Assembly: GCF_014649495.1 (NCBI RefSeq)
Contig: NZ_BMTD01000010.1
Span: 287,595-351,594 of the forward strand
Origin: Streptomyces filipinensis
GTDB lineage: Bacteria; Actinomycetota; Actinomycetes; Streptomycetales; Streptomycetaceae
Length of the DNA: 64,000 nt
Direction of reading: 5' to 3'
Shown: positions 50,951-60,092 of the stretch, piece by piece
Position numbering within the stretch: the stretch's first letter is position 1
Layout: each line of letters opens with the position of its first letter
The notes under the pieces: generated by a model
Database searches by the model: none
The model's input: the letters and a program-made list of their open reading frames with translations, nothing else
Told to the model about the DNA's origin: nothing
Translations under genes and position numbers: made by a program

Positions 50951-51802
50951 ATGCTGACCGACATGTCGACAAGCCGTTCCGGCACGCCCACCACGTCCGC
51001 CGCCGCGGCACCCGCGCGGCGGCCTCATGACGACGCCCCTGACACCGCGGAGCTGTTCGCCCGGCTGGCGGAACTGGGCGACGGCCCGGAGCGGGACGCC
51101 GTACGCGACGAACTCGTCACCGCCTGGCTGCCCATGGCCCACCGGATCGCCGGCCGCTTCCGCGACCGGGGCGAGTCCGTCGAGGATCTGCGACAGGTGG
51201 CCGCGCTCGGGCTGGTGAAGGCGATCGACCGCTTCGACCCCTCCCGGGGAGCCTTCGAGAGCTACGCGGTGCCGACCATCACCGGCGAGGTCAAGCGGCA
51301 CTTCCGGGACCGGATGTGGGCCCTCAGGGTGCCGCGCCGGGTGCAGGAACTGCGCAACCGGGTGCGGGCCGCCCGCCGGGAGCTCACCCAGAACCCCGGC
51401 AGCCCCGAGCCCACCGTGGCCGCGATCGCCGCTCACACCGGCCTCACCCAGGAGGACGTCACCGCGGGCATGGAGGCGCTGGAGAGCTTCAGCACCCTGT
51501 CCCTGGACGCCGAACTGTCGGCCGGTGAGGACGGCTACAGCCTCGCCGACACCCTGGGCGCGGCCGACGCCTCGTACGACGTGGTGGTCGACCGCGAGGC
51601 CGCCAGGGAAGGGCTGCGCCGGCTGCCCGAGCGGGAGCGGGCCATCCTCTACATGCGCTTCTTCGAGGACATGACGCAGAGCCGCATCGCCGACCGGCTG
51701 GGCATCTCCCAGATGCATGTGTCCCGGCTGATCAGCCGCAGCTGCGCCCGCGTCCGTGACGAGGCCCTGGGCCACCGCGCCGGTGGGGCCGGCCCCCTCT
51801 GA
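50951..51802 (+). CDS. SigB/SigF/SigG-family RNA polymerase sigma factor
   Basis: 283 residues. Region 2 (LVTAWLPMAHRIAGRFRDRGESVEDLRQVAALGLVKAIDRFDPSRGAFESYAVPTITGEVKRHFRD), region 3 (PRRVQELRNRVRAARREL) and region 4 (LPERERAILYMRFFEDMTQSRIADRLGISQMHVSRLISRSCARVR) are complete. Streptomyces has several such sigmas for osmotic, oxidative and developmental stress. ATG at 50951 with CAGGAGCG upstream; a second ATG four codons later is possible. No anti-anti-sigma gene is adjacent; the ATPase just upstream may be its antagonist. Two promoters of its class occur at 12739-12762 and 45030-45054. Confidence 0.92.
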   Translation: MLTDMSTSRSGTPTTSAAAAPARRPHDDAPDTAELFARLAELGDGPERDAVRDELVTAWLPMAHRIAGRFRDRGESVEDLRQVAALGLVKAIDRFDPSRGAFESYAVPTITGEVKRHFRDRMWALRVPRRVQELRNRVRAARRELTQNPGSPEPTVAAIAAHTGLTQEDVTAGMEALESFSTLSLDAELSAGEDGYSLADTLGAADASYDVVVDREAAREGLRRLPERERAILYMRFFEDMTQSRIADRLGISQMHVSRLISRSCARVRDEALGHRAGGAGPL

Positions 51803-51821
51803 GCGCGCGGGCGACGGAGCG

Positions 51822-54077
51822 TCACCCCGTGGGCCGGGCCGCCTCGGTGGCCAGGCCCAGCGGCCGGGCCAGTCCCGAGACCGCCTCGTCCAGCCGCTGC
51901 AGATGGCGCAACACCCGGTCGGTCACGCGGCCGTAGCGCGGGGCGCGCAGGGTCCCCGGCTCCAGCATCGACGCGATGCTGGGGCCGGTCTCGATCTCCG
52001 CCGCGGCCTGCGGGTCGGCCACATGCGCGGCGATCGCCTCGATGTTGTGCACGATCCGCCCGCACGCCCCGCGCAGCCGGGGATCCGCCGCGATCGAAGG
52101 ATGCGTCGGCAGCAGCTCCGCCGTGGCCGCCAGCGAACGCGCGTGGTAGGCGCATGTCTCCAGCAACGCCACCACGTACCGGGCGGTGTCACGGCGTGAG
52201 CGCAGGGGAGTGATCGGATGCGTCAGCGGCTGGGTGGCCGCGCGCAGGTCGGACAGCGCCTGGTCCAGGTCGCGCGCCTGCTCCACCAGGCCGGCGCCCG
52301 CCCCGCCGCTCAACTGGTCGACGGCGGCCCGCGTGACCTCGGCCAGCCGGTCGAGGACGGTGACGAGGAGTTCGTTGGTACGGCGGTCGGTGTGGATCGG
52401 CAGCACCACCGCCGCGGCGATCACCCCGCAGGCCGCGCCGAGCGCCGTCTCCTCGACACGCACCAGCAGCACCGCCGTGCTGTAGGTGTTCAGCAGCGTG
52501 TAGAGCAGCCCCAGCATCGCCGTCACGAAGAACGACATCAACGTGTACGACAGCGGGGCCGAGTAGAACATCGCGAAGATGAACACCAGCACCAGCGCGA
52601 ACGCCGTCCACGTGTGGTGCCCCACCAGCCCGGCGAGCCCGATACCGGCCACCACGCCGAGCACCGTGCCCAGCAGCCGTCGGTAGCCCTTCACCAGGAT
52701 CTCGCCGGTGGAGGCGGTGTTGAGGAACACGATCCAGCACGTCAGCACCGCCCAGTACCAGCGCTGACTGGACAACAGCTCGCCGCCGGCGATGGCCAGC
52801 GCGGAGCCGACGGCCACCTGGACCGCGGCCCGTGTCGTCGGCCGCCGAAGCCCCGCCGGCTCCGGCTCCTCCGCCTCCCGCTCCTCGCCCGCCTCGATCG
52901 CGGCGTCCTCCGCGTCCAGTTCCTCGCGCGAGCGGGTCGTCGCCGGGCTGTCGTCGGACTCGTCCTGCGGCCCGTCCAGCGCCAGGCGCAGCCCCAGCGA
53001 GGCACGGGCGGCCTCGCCGAGCCCGCGGAAGACGTCCTGCACGGCCGGGGCGGCCTTGGGTACGTTGTCCTCCTCGCGGTAGCCGAGCAGCCGGTTGCGC
53101 ACCTGGGCGAGCGCGGTGCCCCTCGCCTCACCGACCGGCCGCAGCATCAGCAGCCGCAGCGCCTGCAGGTCCCGGCGCAGCGCCGCCGTCGCCTCGTCCC
53201 GCACCGGCAGCTCCCCGCCGGAGGGCAGCGAGGCTCCCGGCAGATGCAGGGTGAGGGTGTCGGTCCGCTCGGCGCTGCGCGCGGTGAGCAGCAGCAGGCC
53301 GAGCCGCTCGGCGGCGATCTCGGCGTCGGCGACCCGGCGCTGCAGCAGCCGCGCCCCCGCCGCGTCGGAGGTGCCGTCCTCCAGCCGCCCCTGGATCATC
53401 AGCGCGCTCTCGTGCAGCCGGGCGGTGGCGGTGCGCAGGTCCTCCAGGACCTTGTCCACGTCGTCGGGGCCGGCGTCCAGCAACTGCGCCTGGACGGCGA
53501 TCAGCTGCGCGAGCCGGGCCCGGAACGCCCGCCGCAGCCGGTCCAGGGTGCCCGCCGGGGTCTGCGGCAGCAGCAGGAACCGCGCGGCGGCGCTGCACGC
53601 GAACGCCACACCGATCACCCCGTACAACGCGGGCAGCGCGGAAACTGTCGCGCGCACGAACAGGGACAGGAAGTAGATCTGGAAGCCGATCAGGCCCAGC
53701 GCGGTGCCGCGGTCGCCGAACCGCCGGCCGTAGACCGCGCAGAAGATGAGCACGACGAAGAACAGGTCCCCGGCGACGACCCGTTGGTGCAGCAGCGCGC
53801 CCAGTGACACCGAGGCCAGCGCCACCGGCAGCCCGAGCGCGAGCGTGACGGCCTGCGGGCCGCGCTGCTTCTCGCGGATCGCGAAGGTCGACACCATCGC
53901 CGCCATGGCGCCGGCGACCAACTGGGGCACCGGCATCCGCAGGGCGGCCAGGACGGCGAGGGTGAGCGTGATCGCGGTGACCGTGCGCAGTGCCGCGGTG
54001 AGCCTGAGCAGCCCGGGATCGGACGCCGCGAGCCGGTCCCACATCCGTACCCGTCCCGACCGTCCCGCTGTGCTCAC
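51822..54077 (-). CDS. FUSC family membrane protein (aromatic acid exporter-like)
   Basis: 751 residues. Two sets of hydrophobic helices flank soluble stretches: the N-terminal block (LTAALRTVTAITLTLAVLAAL, AVTLALGLPVALASVSLGALL, FFVVLIFCAVYG, VIGVAFACSAAARFLLL) and the C-terminal block (AFALVLVFIFAMFYSAP, TLMSFFVTAMLGLLYTLL). This is the duplicated layout of the FUSC/YccC group, exporters of aromatic acids or unknown compounds. GTG start at 54077, GGAGAG upstream. Monocistronic. Substrate unknown. Confidence 0.88.
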   Translation of the reverse strand: MSTAGRSGRVRMWDRLAASDPGLLRLTAALRTVTAITLTLAVLAALRMPVPQLVAGAMAAMVSTFAIREKQRGPQAVTLALGLPVALASVSLGALLHQRVVAGDLFFVVLIFCAVYGRRFGDRGTALGLIGFQIYFLSLFVRATVSALPALYGVIGVAFACSAAARFLLLPQTPAGTLDRLRRAFRARLAQLIAVQAQLLDAGPDDVDKVLEDLRTATARLHESALMIQGRLEDGTSDAAGARLLQRRVADAEIAAERLGLLLLTARSAERTDTLTLHLPGASLPSGGELPVRDEATAALRRDLQALRLLMLRPVGEARGTALAQVRNRLLGYREEDNVPKAAPAVQDVFRGLGEAARASLGLRLALDGPQDESDDSPATTRSREELDAEDAAIEAGEEREAEEPEPAGLRRPTTRAAVQVAVGSALAIAGGELLSSQRWYWAVLTCWIVFLNTASTGEILVKGYRRLLGTVLGVVAGIGLAGLVGHHTWTAFALVLVFIFAMFYSAPLSYTLMSFFVTAMLGLLYTLLNTYSTAVLLVRVEETALGAACGVIAAAVVLPIHTDRRTNELLVTVLDRLAEVTRAAVDQLSGGAGAGLVEQARDLDQALSDLRAATQPLTHPITPLRSRRDTARYVVALLETCAYHARSLAATAELLPTHPSIAADPRLRGACGRIVHNIEAIAAHVADPQAAAEIETGPSIASMLEPGTLRAPRYGRVTDRVLRHLQRLDEAVSGLARPLGLATEAARPTG

Positions 54078-54140
54078 GCCGCCGTGCTCTCTCCCGTGCC
54101 AGAAATCGGTCTCCGGCCCAGCATCGCACGGCGGCCCCGG

Positions 54141-54365
54141 CTACTCGCCCTTCGCCAGGGTGGCGGCCACCAGGGCGTTCGCGTGCCCGTGCCCGACACC
54201 GTGCTCGGACTTGAGCCAGCCGACCAGTTCCATGTGCTTGGTCAGCGGCGAGGAACGGATCAGCTCCTGCCACTCGGCGATCGGCCGGCCGTACTTCTTC
54301 TCGATCGAGGGGAAGTAGCTCGCCGGGCCCTTGACGGTCTTCTCGGCCATCGTGGTGTGTCCCAT
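54141..54365 (-). CDS. DUF4287 protein
   Basis: 74 residues of the DUF4287 family (PASYFPSIEKKYGRPIAEWQELI and KHMELVGWLKSEHGVGHGHANALVA). Function unknown; the fold is small and helical. The ATG at 54365 has no strong ribosome site, and an ATG five codons later is an alternative. The gene lies about 60 bp downstream of the FUSC start in the opposite sense of the sequence numbering but on the same strand. Confidence 0.85.
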   Translation of the reverse strand: MGHTTMAEKTVKGPASYFPSIEKKYGRPIAEWQELIRSSPLTKHMELVGWLKSEHGVGHGHANALVAATLAKGE

Positions 54366-54446
54366 CCGTGTGACGTGAACTGATCACCGGTCAAGACCGC
54401 CGGTCCGCCGGAAGGTGATCGGCGGCCTTGCGTGATCCGCGTCACA

Positions 54447-55820
54447 TCAGGGGTTCTGCACCGCCGTGCCCTCCACCCGTGCCCGTACCTGTTCCGGTGT
54501 CAGATACGCGTCGGTGAACTCGAAGTCCTTCAGCCGGGCGGGCTTGCGGGCCTGGAAGCCGGTGCGGACGAAATCGTCGCCCGCGAGCGCGTTCAGCAGC
54601 CAGTTGGTCATCACCCGGGTCTTGGCGACGTTGGTACGCAGCGCCGACCAGTGGTAGCCGCGGGCCACCGCCTGGGCCAGTACCCCGCGCAGCTCGACGC
54701 CGAGCGGCTTGGACACCGCGTCCTTGCCGCCGAGGTCGACGACGAGACCCAGGTCCTTGTGCACATACGGCTGCATCGGCTGGCCCCGCAGCATCGCGAT
54801 GACGTTGTCGCCGACCCGCTTGCCCTGGCGCATCGCGTGCTGCGCGGTGGGCGGGCAGACCGCGTCGTCGCCCTTCGCCAGATCCGGCACGGCGGCCGAG
54901 TCGCCGAGCGCGAACACCCCGTCGTGGCCCGGCAGACACATCTCGGGGGTGACCGCCAGCCGGCCGCGGACCGTTTCCGCGCCGAGGGTGGCCATCAGGG
55001 GGCTGGCGACCACACCGGCCGTCCAGATCAGCGTGTGCGTCGGCACCACGCGACCGTCGGTGAAGGTGACCTCCTCCGCGCCGGCCTTGTCGATCGACAC
55101 GCCCAGCGACACGTCGATGCCGCGCCGCTTGAGGATCTCCTGCGCGCTGCGGCCCAGCTTGTCGCCCAGCTCCGGCATCAGCTTGGGCGCGATGTCGATC
55201 AGATGCCACTTGATCAGGCCGGGGTCCAGCCGCGGGTAGCGTGTGACGGCGGCATGCGTCAGCCGCTGCAGACACGCCGCGGTCTCCGTGCCGGCGTATC
55301 CGCCGCCGACCACCACGAACTGCAGCCGCGCCGCCCGCTCGGCCGGGTCGTCGCTGGCGTCCGCGATGTCGAGCTGCGTGATGACGTGGTCGCGGACGTA
55401 GGCGGCCTCGGCGAGGGTCTTCATCCCGAAGGCGTGCTCGGTCAGCCCCGGGATGTCGAAGGTGCGGGTCACGCTGCCGGGCGCCAGCACGATGTAGTCG
55501 TACGGCTCGTTGACGATCTTGTCCGTGAGGGTGCGGACGACACAGACCTTCGCCTTCGGGTCCACCCCGATCGCACCCCCCGGCAGGATGCGGGTGCGGT
55601 ACTTCCTGCTGCGGCGCAGGCTGACGGCGATCGACTGTGGCGTGAGCACACCGGAGGCCACCTGCGGCAGCAGGGGCAGATACAGCTGATAGGAGAACGG
55701 CGTCACCAAGGTGACGTCGGCCTCGGCCGGAGCGAGCTTCCGTTCCAGGCGGCGGACGCACGCGACGCCGGCGAAGCCTGCGCCAACCACCAGGATCCTG
55801 GGTCGTGTCACGGTGTTCAT
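54447..55820 (-). CDS. NAD(P)H dehydrogenase of the NDH-2 type
   Basis: 457 residues with two dinucleotide folds: FAD site ILVVGAGFAGVACVRRLERKL near residue 9 and NADH site VVVGGGYAGTETAACLQRL near 160. A FAD-binding C-terminal motif GVFALGDSAAVPDL follows, and the tail is weakly hydrophobic, as expected for a membrane-associated type II NADH:quinone dehydrogenase that does not pump protons. ATG at 55820 gives MNTVTRPRILVVG; the frame is open upstream and an N-terminal extension is possible. Stands alone. Confidence 0.87.
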   Translation of the reverse strand: MNTVTRPRILVVGAGFAGVACVRRLERKLAPAEADVTLVTPFSYQLYLPLLPQVASGVLTPQSIAVSLRRSRKYRTRILPGGAIGVDPKAKVCVVRTLTDKIVNEPYDYIVLAPGSVTRTFDIPGLTEHAFGMKTLAEAAYVRDHVITQLDIADASDDPAERAARLQFVVVGGGYAGTETAACLQRLTHAAVTRYPRLDPGLIKWHLIDIAPKLMPELGDKLGRSAQEILKRRGIDVSLGVSIDKAGAEEVTFTDGRVVPTHTLIWTAGVVASPLMATLGAETVRGRLAVTPEMCLPGHDGVFALGDSAAVPDLAKGDDAVCPPTAQHAMRQGKRVGDNVIAMLRGQPMQPYVHKDLGLVVDLGGKDAVSKPLGVELRGVLAQAVARGYHWSALRTNVAKTRVMTNWLLNALAGDDFVRTGFQARKPARLKDFEFTDAYLTPEQVRARVEGTAVQNP

Positions 55821-56024
55821 CCCTTTCTGCGGCTCCAGGCGGTCCGACTCCACGCCGTTCGCCTGCCCCGGGTCGGTGGTGTGCGGCACCTCCGATGCCA
55901 CCGTGGCCCGAGCCGTTCCGCCAGCTGGGCGCGGCAGGCAGACGAACGCGTGGGCACCAGCATGCCCCCGCTACGCGTGGAGTAACCGGTTGTCGCACAT
56001 ATACACGTCGTACACGTGACGCCG

Positions 56025-56459
56025 TCACCAGGGCAGGAAGACGTGGATGTCCTTGCCCTCGTCGTGGACGACGACGCTGACCTGCGTGCACAGCGTGTGC
56101 ACCAGGTGCCAGCCGATGCCGCCGCCACCCGTGCGCGGGTGGAAGGGCCGCGGCTCCGGCTTGGTCGTGCTCGTGTCGCGCATCGTCACGTGGACCCCGT
56201 CGAACGTGCGGCGCATCCGCAGCCCGAACGGACCGGGGGCGTACTGGATCACGTTGGCGGCCAGTTCCGTCACCACCAGCAGGATGTCGTCCCAGTACTC
56301 GTGCGCGGCCGGGGGCGACTGCGCGGCGAGCGCGCCCAAGAACCCCTCCGCGGCCAGCCGCGCCTCCGTGACGTTGCGCAGCTCACCCGCGAAGGAGAAG
56401 GTGCGCTCGTACCTGTCCTCCGCGGACGGTGTGTCGTCCCAACGCGGCTCCGTCGCCAT
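56025..56459 (-). CDS. anti-sigma-like HATPase domain protein
   Basis: 144 residues with the RsbW-like ATPase fold: N box DDILLVVTELAANVIQYAPGPFGL, the DTSTTKPEPRP segment, and the glycine-rich lid GGGGIGWHLVHTLC. It lacks a sigma gene next door. ATG at 56459 begins MATEPRWDDTPSAEDRYERTF. Members often bind unrelated partners, including sigma and anti-anti-sigma proteins. Confidence 0.87.
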   Translation of the reverse strand: MATEPRWDDTPSAEDRYERTFSFAGELRNVTEARLAAEGFLGALAAQSPPAAHEYWDDILLVVTELAANVIQYAPGPFGLRMRRTFDGVHVTMRDTSTTKPEPRPFHPRTGGGGIGWHLVHTLCTQVSVVVHDEGKDIHVFLPW

Positions 56460-56610
56460 CTCGCATTCCCCGGTCCCGGCAGGTCAGGAACCCGTGGCGG
56501 GCCCCTGGACCGGGACGGTCGTAGGTGCCCGTCCCATTCCTTGCTTGCGGGTTCCCGTCCCCGCCCGGCCTATCCGTCCGCACCGCCCGCGGCCCGCACG
56601 CTGCACCCCC

Positions 56611-58509
56611 TCAGCGGAAGACGTCGTCCGGCTCGTCCCAGTCCGCCGCCTCCAGCGGACCGCGCGCCGCCCGGGACCGCGCCTGGTACATTGCGTCGAT
56701 CTCGGCGGCGTAGTGCCGCACGATCGCGTCCCGGCGCAGCTTCAACGACGGCGTGAGCAGTCCGTTGTCCGCGGCGAACGGCTCCTGCAGGACACGGTAG
56801 ACCCTGATGGACTCCGCACGGGACACCGCGGTGTTCGCCGAGGCGACGGCCCGTGCGATCTCCTCCCGCAGCGCGTTCTCCTCGCGGGTCTCGCGGCCCG
56901 GACTGTCCCCCTGCAGCGCCAGGGCGGCCCGCCAGTGCGCGAGGAACTCCGGGTCCAGGGTGATCAGGGCGCCGACGCAGGGCCGGTCGTCGCCGATCAC
57001 GACCGCCTGGTGGACGAGCGGGTGCATACGCAGCCGCTGCTCCAACGGGGCCGGGGCGACGCTCTTGCCGCCGCTGGTGACGATGACGTCCTTCTTGCGT
57101 CCGGTGATCGTCAGATAGCCCTCGGAGTCCAGCCGCCCGATGTCCCCGGTGGCCAGCCAGCCGCCGCGCAGCGCGCTCCGCGTCGCCGCCTCGTCGCCGA
57201 CATAGCCCTGGAACACCGACGGTCCGCGCACCAGGATCTCGCCGTCGTCGGCCACCTGGACCTCGGTGCCCGGCAACGGCCGGCCCACCGTCCCGGACTT
57301 CTCCCGGCCGAGCGGCTGCATGGTGATCCCGCCGGAGGACTCGGTGAGGCCGTACCCGTCGTGGACGAACACGCCGATGCCCGCGTAGAACAGCGTGAGT
57401 TCACGGCTGAGCGAGGAGCCGCCGGAGGTGCCGCGCACCACGCGCCCGCCGAGCGCCGCCCGCAGCCTGCGGTACACCGTCCGCTCGTAGAGGGCGTGTT
57501 GCAGTCTCAGCTCCAGTCCGGGACCCGGGCCCCGGCCCAGCCGGTGGCGTTCCTCGGCCGCGGCGAAGTCCTGGGCCGTCTGCGCGGCCCGCTCGAACAG
57601 GGCACCCCGGCCCGCCTGCTGCGCGGTCCGCAGGACCCGCTTGTAGAGCTTCTCGAACACCGACGGCACGCCGTACAGGTACGTCGGCCGGAACGTGTGC
57701 AGCGCCGACGCCAGCGCGGTCTCGCTCAGCTCCGGCTCATGCCCCATCAGGACGCCGCCGCGCACACAGGTCAGCATGATCATGATGCCGTAGACGTGCG
57801 AGAAGGGCAGGAAAGCCAGCACGGACGCCTGTTCACCCGGTGGGGCCGCGGTGTGCGCCCAGCCGGCCAGCAGGGTGTCGCACGGATAGGCGAGACCGCG
57901 GTGGCTCAGGGCGCAGCCCTGCGGACGGCCGGTCGTACCGGAGGTGTAGACGACCGCCGCCGTGGCGTCCGGCAGCACGATCCGGCGCAGCGACTCCACG
58001 GTGGTGTACGGCACGACCGCGCCCTGCCGCGCGAGGTCGGGCAGCGCGCCCGCGTCCAGCTGCCAGACATGGCGCAGCCGGGGCAGCGCGGCACACACCG
58101 TGCCGACGGTCATGACACCCTGCTCGTCCTCCACGACCACGGCCACACAGCCGGCGTCCCGCAGGATCCACTCGACCTGGTCGCGCGCGGAGGCCGGATG
58201 GATCGGTACGACCTCGGCGCCGACGGCCCACAGCGCGTGGGCGAACACGGTCCACTCGTAACGGGTGCGGGACATCACGGCCACCCGGTGGCCCGGCGAG
58301 ATCCCGGCGGCGACCAGCCCCTTGGCCAGGTCGACCACCTCGTCCCGCAGCTCGACCGCCGTCACCTGCTGCCACACGGTGGCGGCGGGATCCACCCGGT
58401 GCGCGAGCACCGGCAGGGCCGGGTCGCGCTCCGCGGTGTCGAAGACGCTGTCGGCGAGGCCGCCGGTGAGCGGCGGGGTAACGGCGGGAGCGAAGGCGAC
58501 GTCGCGCAT
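56611..58509 (-). CDS. long-chain fatty acid-CoA ligase-like AMP-forming synthetase
   Basis: 632 residues of the ANL superfamily. P-loop YTSGTTGRPQGCALSHRGL, adenylate motif DGYGLTESSGGITMQPLG, core motif GGWLATGDIGRLDSEGYLTITGRKKDVIVTSGGKSVAPAPLE and the C-terminal LTPSLKLRRDAI. It activates a fatty or other carboxylic acid with ATP and joins it to CoA. The ATG at 58509 has AGGAG 6 bp upstream. The divergent DUF6480 gene shares a 150-bp spacer. Confidence 0.92.
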   Translation of the reverse strand: MRDVAFAPAVTPPLTGGLADSVFDTAERDPALPVLAHRVDPAATVWQQVTAVELRDEVVDLAKGLVAAGISPGHRVAVMSRTRYEWTVFAHALWAVGAEVVPIHPASARDQVEWILRDAGCVAVVVEDEQGVMTVGTVCAALPRLRHVWQLDAGALPDLARQGAVVPYTTVESLRRIVLPDATAAVVYTSGTTGRPQGCALSHRGLAYPCDTLLAGWAHTAAPPGEQASVLAFLPFSHVYGIMIMLTCVRGGVLMGHEPELSETALASALHTFRPTYLYGVPSVFEKLYKRVLRTAQQAGRGALFERAAQTAQDFAAAEERHRLGRGPGPGLELRLQHALYERTVYRRLRAALGGRVVRGTSGGSSLSRELTLFYAGIGVFVHDGYGLTESSGGITMQPLGREKSGTVGRPLPGTEVQVADDGEILVRGPSVFQGYVGDEAATRSALRGGWLATGDIGRLDSEGYLTITGRKKDVIVTSGGKSVAPAPLEQRLRMHPLVHQAVVIGDDRPCVGALITLDPEFLAHWRAALALQGDSPGRETREENALREEIARAVASANTAVSRAESIRVYRVLQEPFAADNGLLTPSLKLRRDAIVRHYAAEIDAMYQARSRAARGPLEAADWDEPDDVFR

Positions 58510-58659
58510 GCGCTGCTCCTGGGTGTACAGAGGGTCACACCGCCGATCGGCTCTGTGTCGGCGGTGCTCGAATGTAGCCCAGCCGAGCGCGTTCGGTGCC
58601 GGGAACGGAGAAGTCGTGATCGGCTGATGATGTGGCCGTGTCCTGGGGACTCGGTGGAC

Positions 58660-58893
58660 ATGAGTCATGTGAACCCCGATCCGGAACCAGAACGCACCAC
58701 CGGGCTGGAACCCGGGGGCTCGGTCCCGCCCGGCGAGACCCCGCCCGCCGAGAGCAGCCTGCCCGAGGCCGGGCCCCGGGAGCCGCACGCTCAGAGCAGA
58801 GGCTGGGCGAAGGCGCCGATGACGCTGATCATCGTTCTCGTCGTCCTGGTCGCGGTGGGCTTCCTGGGCTACGCGCTGTCGCTCATCCTCTGA
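58660..58893 (+). CDS. DUF6480 family small membrane protein
   Basis: 77 residues: an acidic, Pro/Glu-rich cytoplasmic tail and one C-terminal transmembrane helix (PMTLIIVLVVLVAVGFLGYALSLIL). Matches a small Streptomyces family of unknown function. ATG at 58660 with GGTGG upstream. Divergent from the acyl-CoA ligase and convergent with the ligase gene at 58909. Confidence 0.8.
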   Translation: MSHVNPDPEPERTTGLEPGGSVPPGETPPAESSLPEAGPREPHAQSRGWAKAPMTLIIVLVVLVAVGFLGYALSLIL

Positions 58894-58908
58894 TGCCGGG
58901 CGGAGCGC

Positions 58909-59997
58909 TCAGCCCTGGGTGTGCCGCACGCACTCGGTGACGACGTCCCGCAGGCTGCCGGTCCGCTCCAGCAGCCGGCGCTGCTCGCGCGCCCCGTTGC
59001 CGCGCCGCAGCAGCTCCGCGACGCCCTGCTCCGCGCGCTCCGCGTCGCCGCAGCGGGTGAGGGCGTCCCCGGTGTGCTCCAGCAGCGACCGCAGCACCTG
59101 CGCCGCGGGCCCGGGCCGCATGGTGACCGGGTCGAGCAGATTCTCCTCCAGGCCGAACCGGGCGGCCTGCCAGTCGGCGAGGCGCAGCAGGCTGACGCTG
59201 TGGCCGGGCGCCGGCAGCCCGGCCCGCCAGTCCTGTGCGGCCGTCTCCACGAGCGCGCGGCTGAGCGTCGCGATCAGCGCGGCGGTGTCCGCGCTCAGGC
59301 ACACGTCGGCCACCCGGATCTCCACGGTCGGATAGCGGGCGGACAGCCGCGCGTCGAAGTAGACCATCCCCTCGTCCAGCAGGGCACCGGTGGCCACCAT
59401 GTCCGCCACCCGCCGGTGGTAGCGCTCGGCCGACCCGAACAGCTCGGTCGGCCCGGCCGACGGCCAGCGGTTCCACACCCGGCTGCGATAGCTCGCGTAG
59501 CTGGTGTCCTGCCCCTGCCAGAAGGGCGAGTTGGCGCTGATCGCGCGAAGGACCGGCAGCCAGGGGCGGATCCGGTCGAGGACCGCGATGCCCTCCTCGT
59601 CGGACTCCACCGCTACATGCACATGACAGCCGCACACCAGCTGCTCCCATGTCGGTATGCCGTACCGCTCGGCGAGCCACTGGTAGCGCTCGTTCACGCT
59701 GAGGGAGGGACTGGCCGGCAGGGGAGAGGTGGCCAGCGCGGCCACCGCGCTGCCGATCCCGCCGGCGTGCCGGGCCGCCTCCTTGCGCCAGCGCACGATC
59801 TCCTCGGCGAGGGCCGCCATGTCCGACTGAGGATGGGTGGCGAACTCCAGCATCTGCCGGAACAGCTCCTTCTCGAACACGTCCTGGCCGGGATCGTCAT
59901 GGGCGACGTGGGCGAGGACGGCCGCCGCCAGTGCCTTCGGGTCGCCGGTGTCCGGGTCGACCAGAAGGAGTTCCTCCTCCACTCCGACGGTGCGCAA
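58909..59997 (-). CDS. YbdK-type carboxylate-amine ligase (glutamate-cysteine ligase 2 family)
   Basis: 362 residues of the glutamate-cysteine ligase 2 family, which joins glutamate-type carboxylates to amines using ATP. The N-terminus TVGVEEELLLVDPDTGDP carries the typical metal-binding Glu residues, and the CGCHVHVAVESDEEGI, RSRVWNRWPSAGPTELFG and TVEIRVADVCLSAD blocks are conserved. TTG at 59997 is preferred because it begins at the motif and has AGGG upstream; a GTG farther upstream is open but less likely. True glutathione synthesis is unlikely in this genus; a mycothiol, ergothioneine or unknown role is possible. Confidence 0.88.
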   Translation of the reverse strand: MRTVGVEEELLLVDPDTGDPKALAAAVLAHVAHDDPGQDVFEKELFRQMLEFATHPQSDMAALAEEIVRWRKEAARHAGGIGSAVAALATSPLPASPSLSVNERYQWLAERYGIPTWEQLVCGCHVHVAVESDEEGIAVLDRIRPWLPVLRAISANSPFWQGQDTSYASYRSRVWNRWPSAGPTELFGSAERYHRRVADMVATGALLDEGMVYFDARLSARYPTVEIRVADVCLSADTAALIATLSRALVETAAQDWRAGLPAPGHSVSLLRLADWQAARFGLEENLLDPVTMRPGPAAQVLRSLLEHTGDALTRCGDAERAEQGVAELLRRGNGAREQRRLLERTGSLRDVVTECVRHTQG

Positions 59998-60092
59998 CGT
60001 GGTGCCACCCTTCCGTGTCCGTGCCACGAGGGGCAGTCGTGGGTCTGTACGACCCCGACTGCCCCTGGGAGGGCCGCCGACACCTCCGGCTT

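Noticed and set aside
56047..58893. A long plus-strand open frame across the acyl-CoA ligase gene
   Set aside because: Same effect of high third-position GC. Only its last 77 codons, the DUF6480 gene, are supported by a start and a transmembrane helix.
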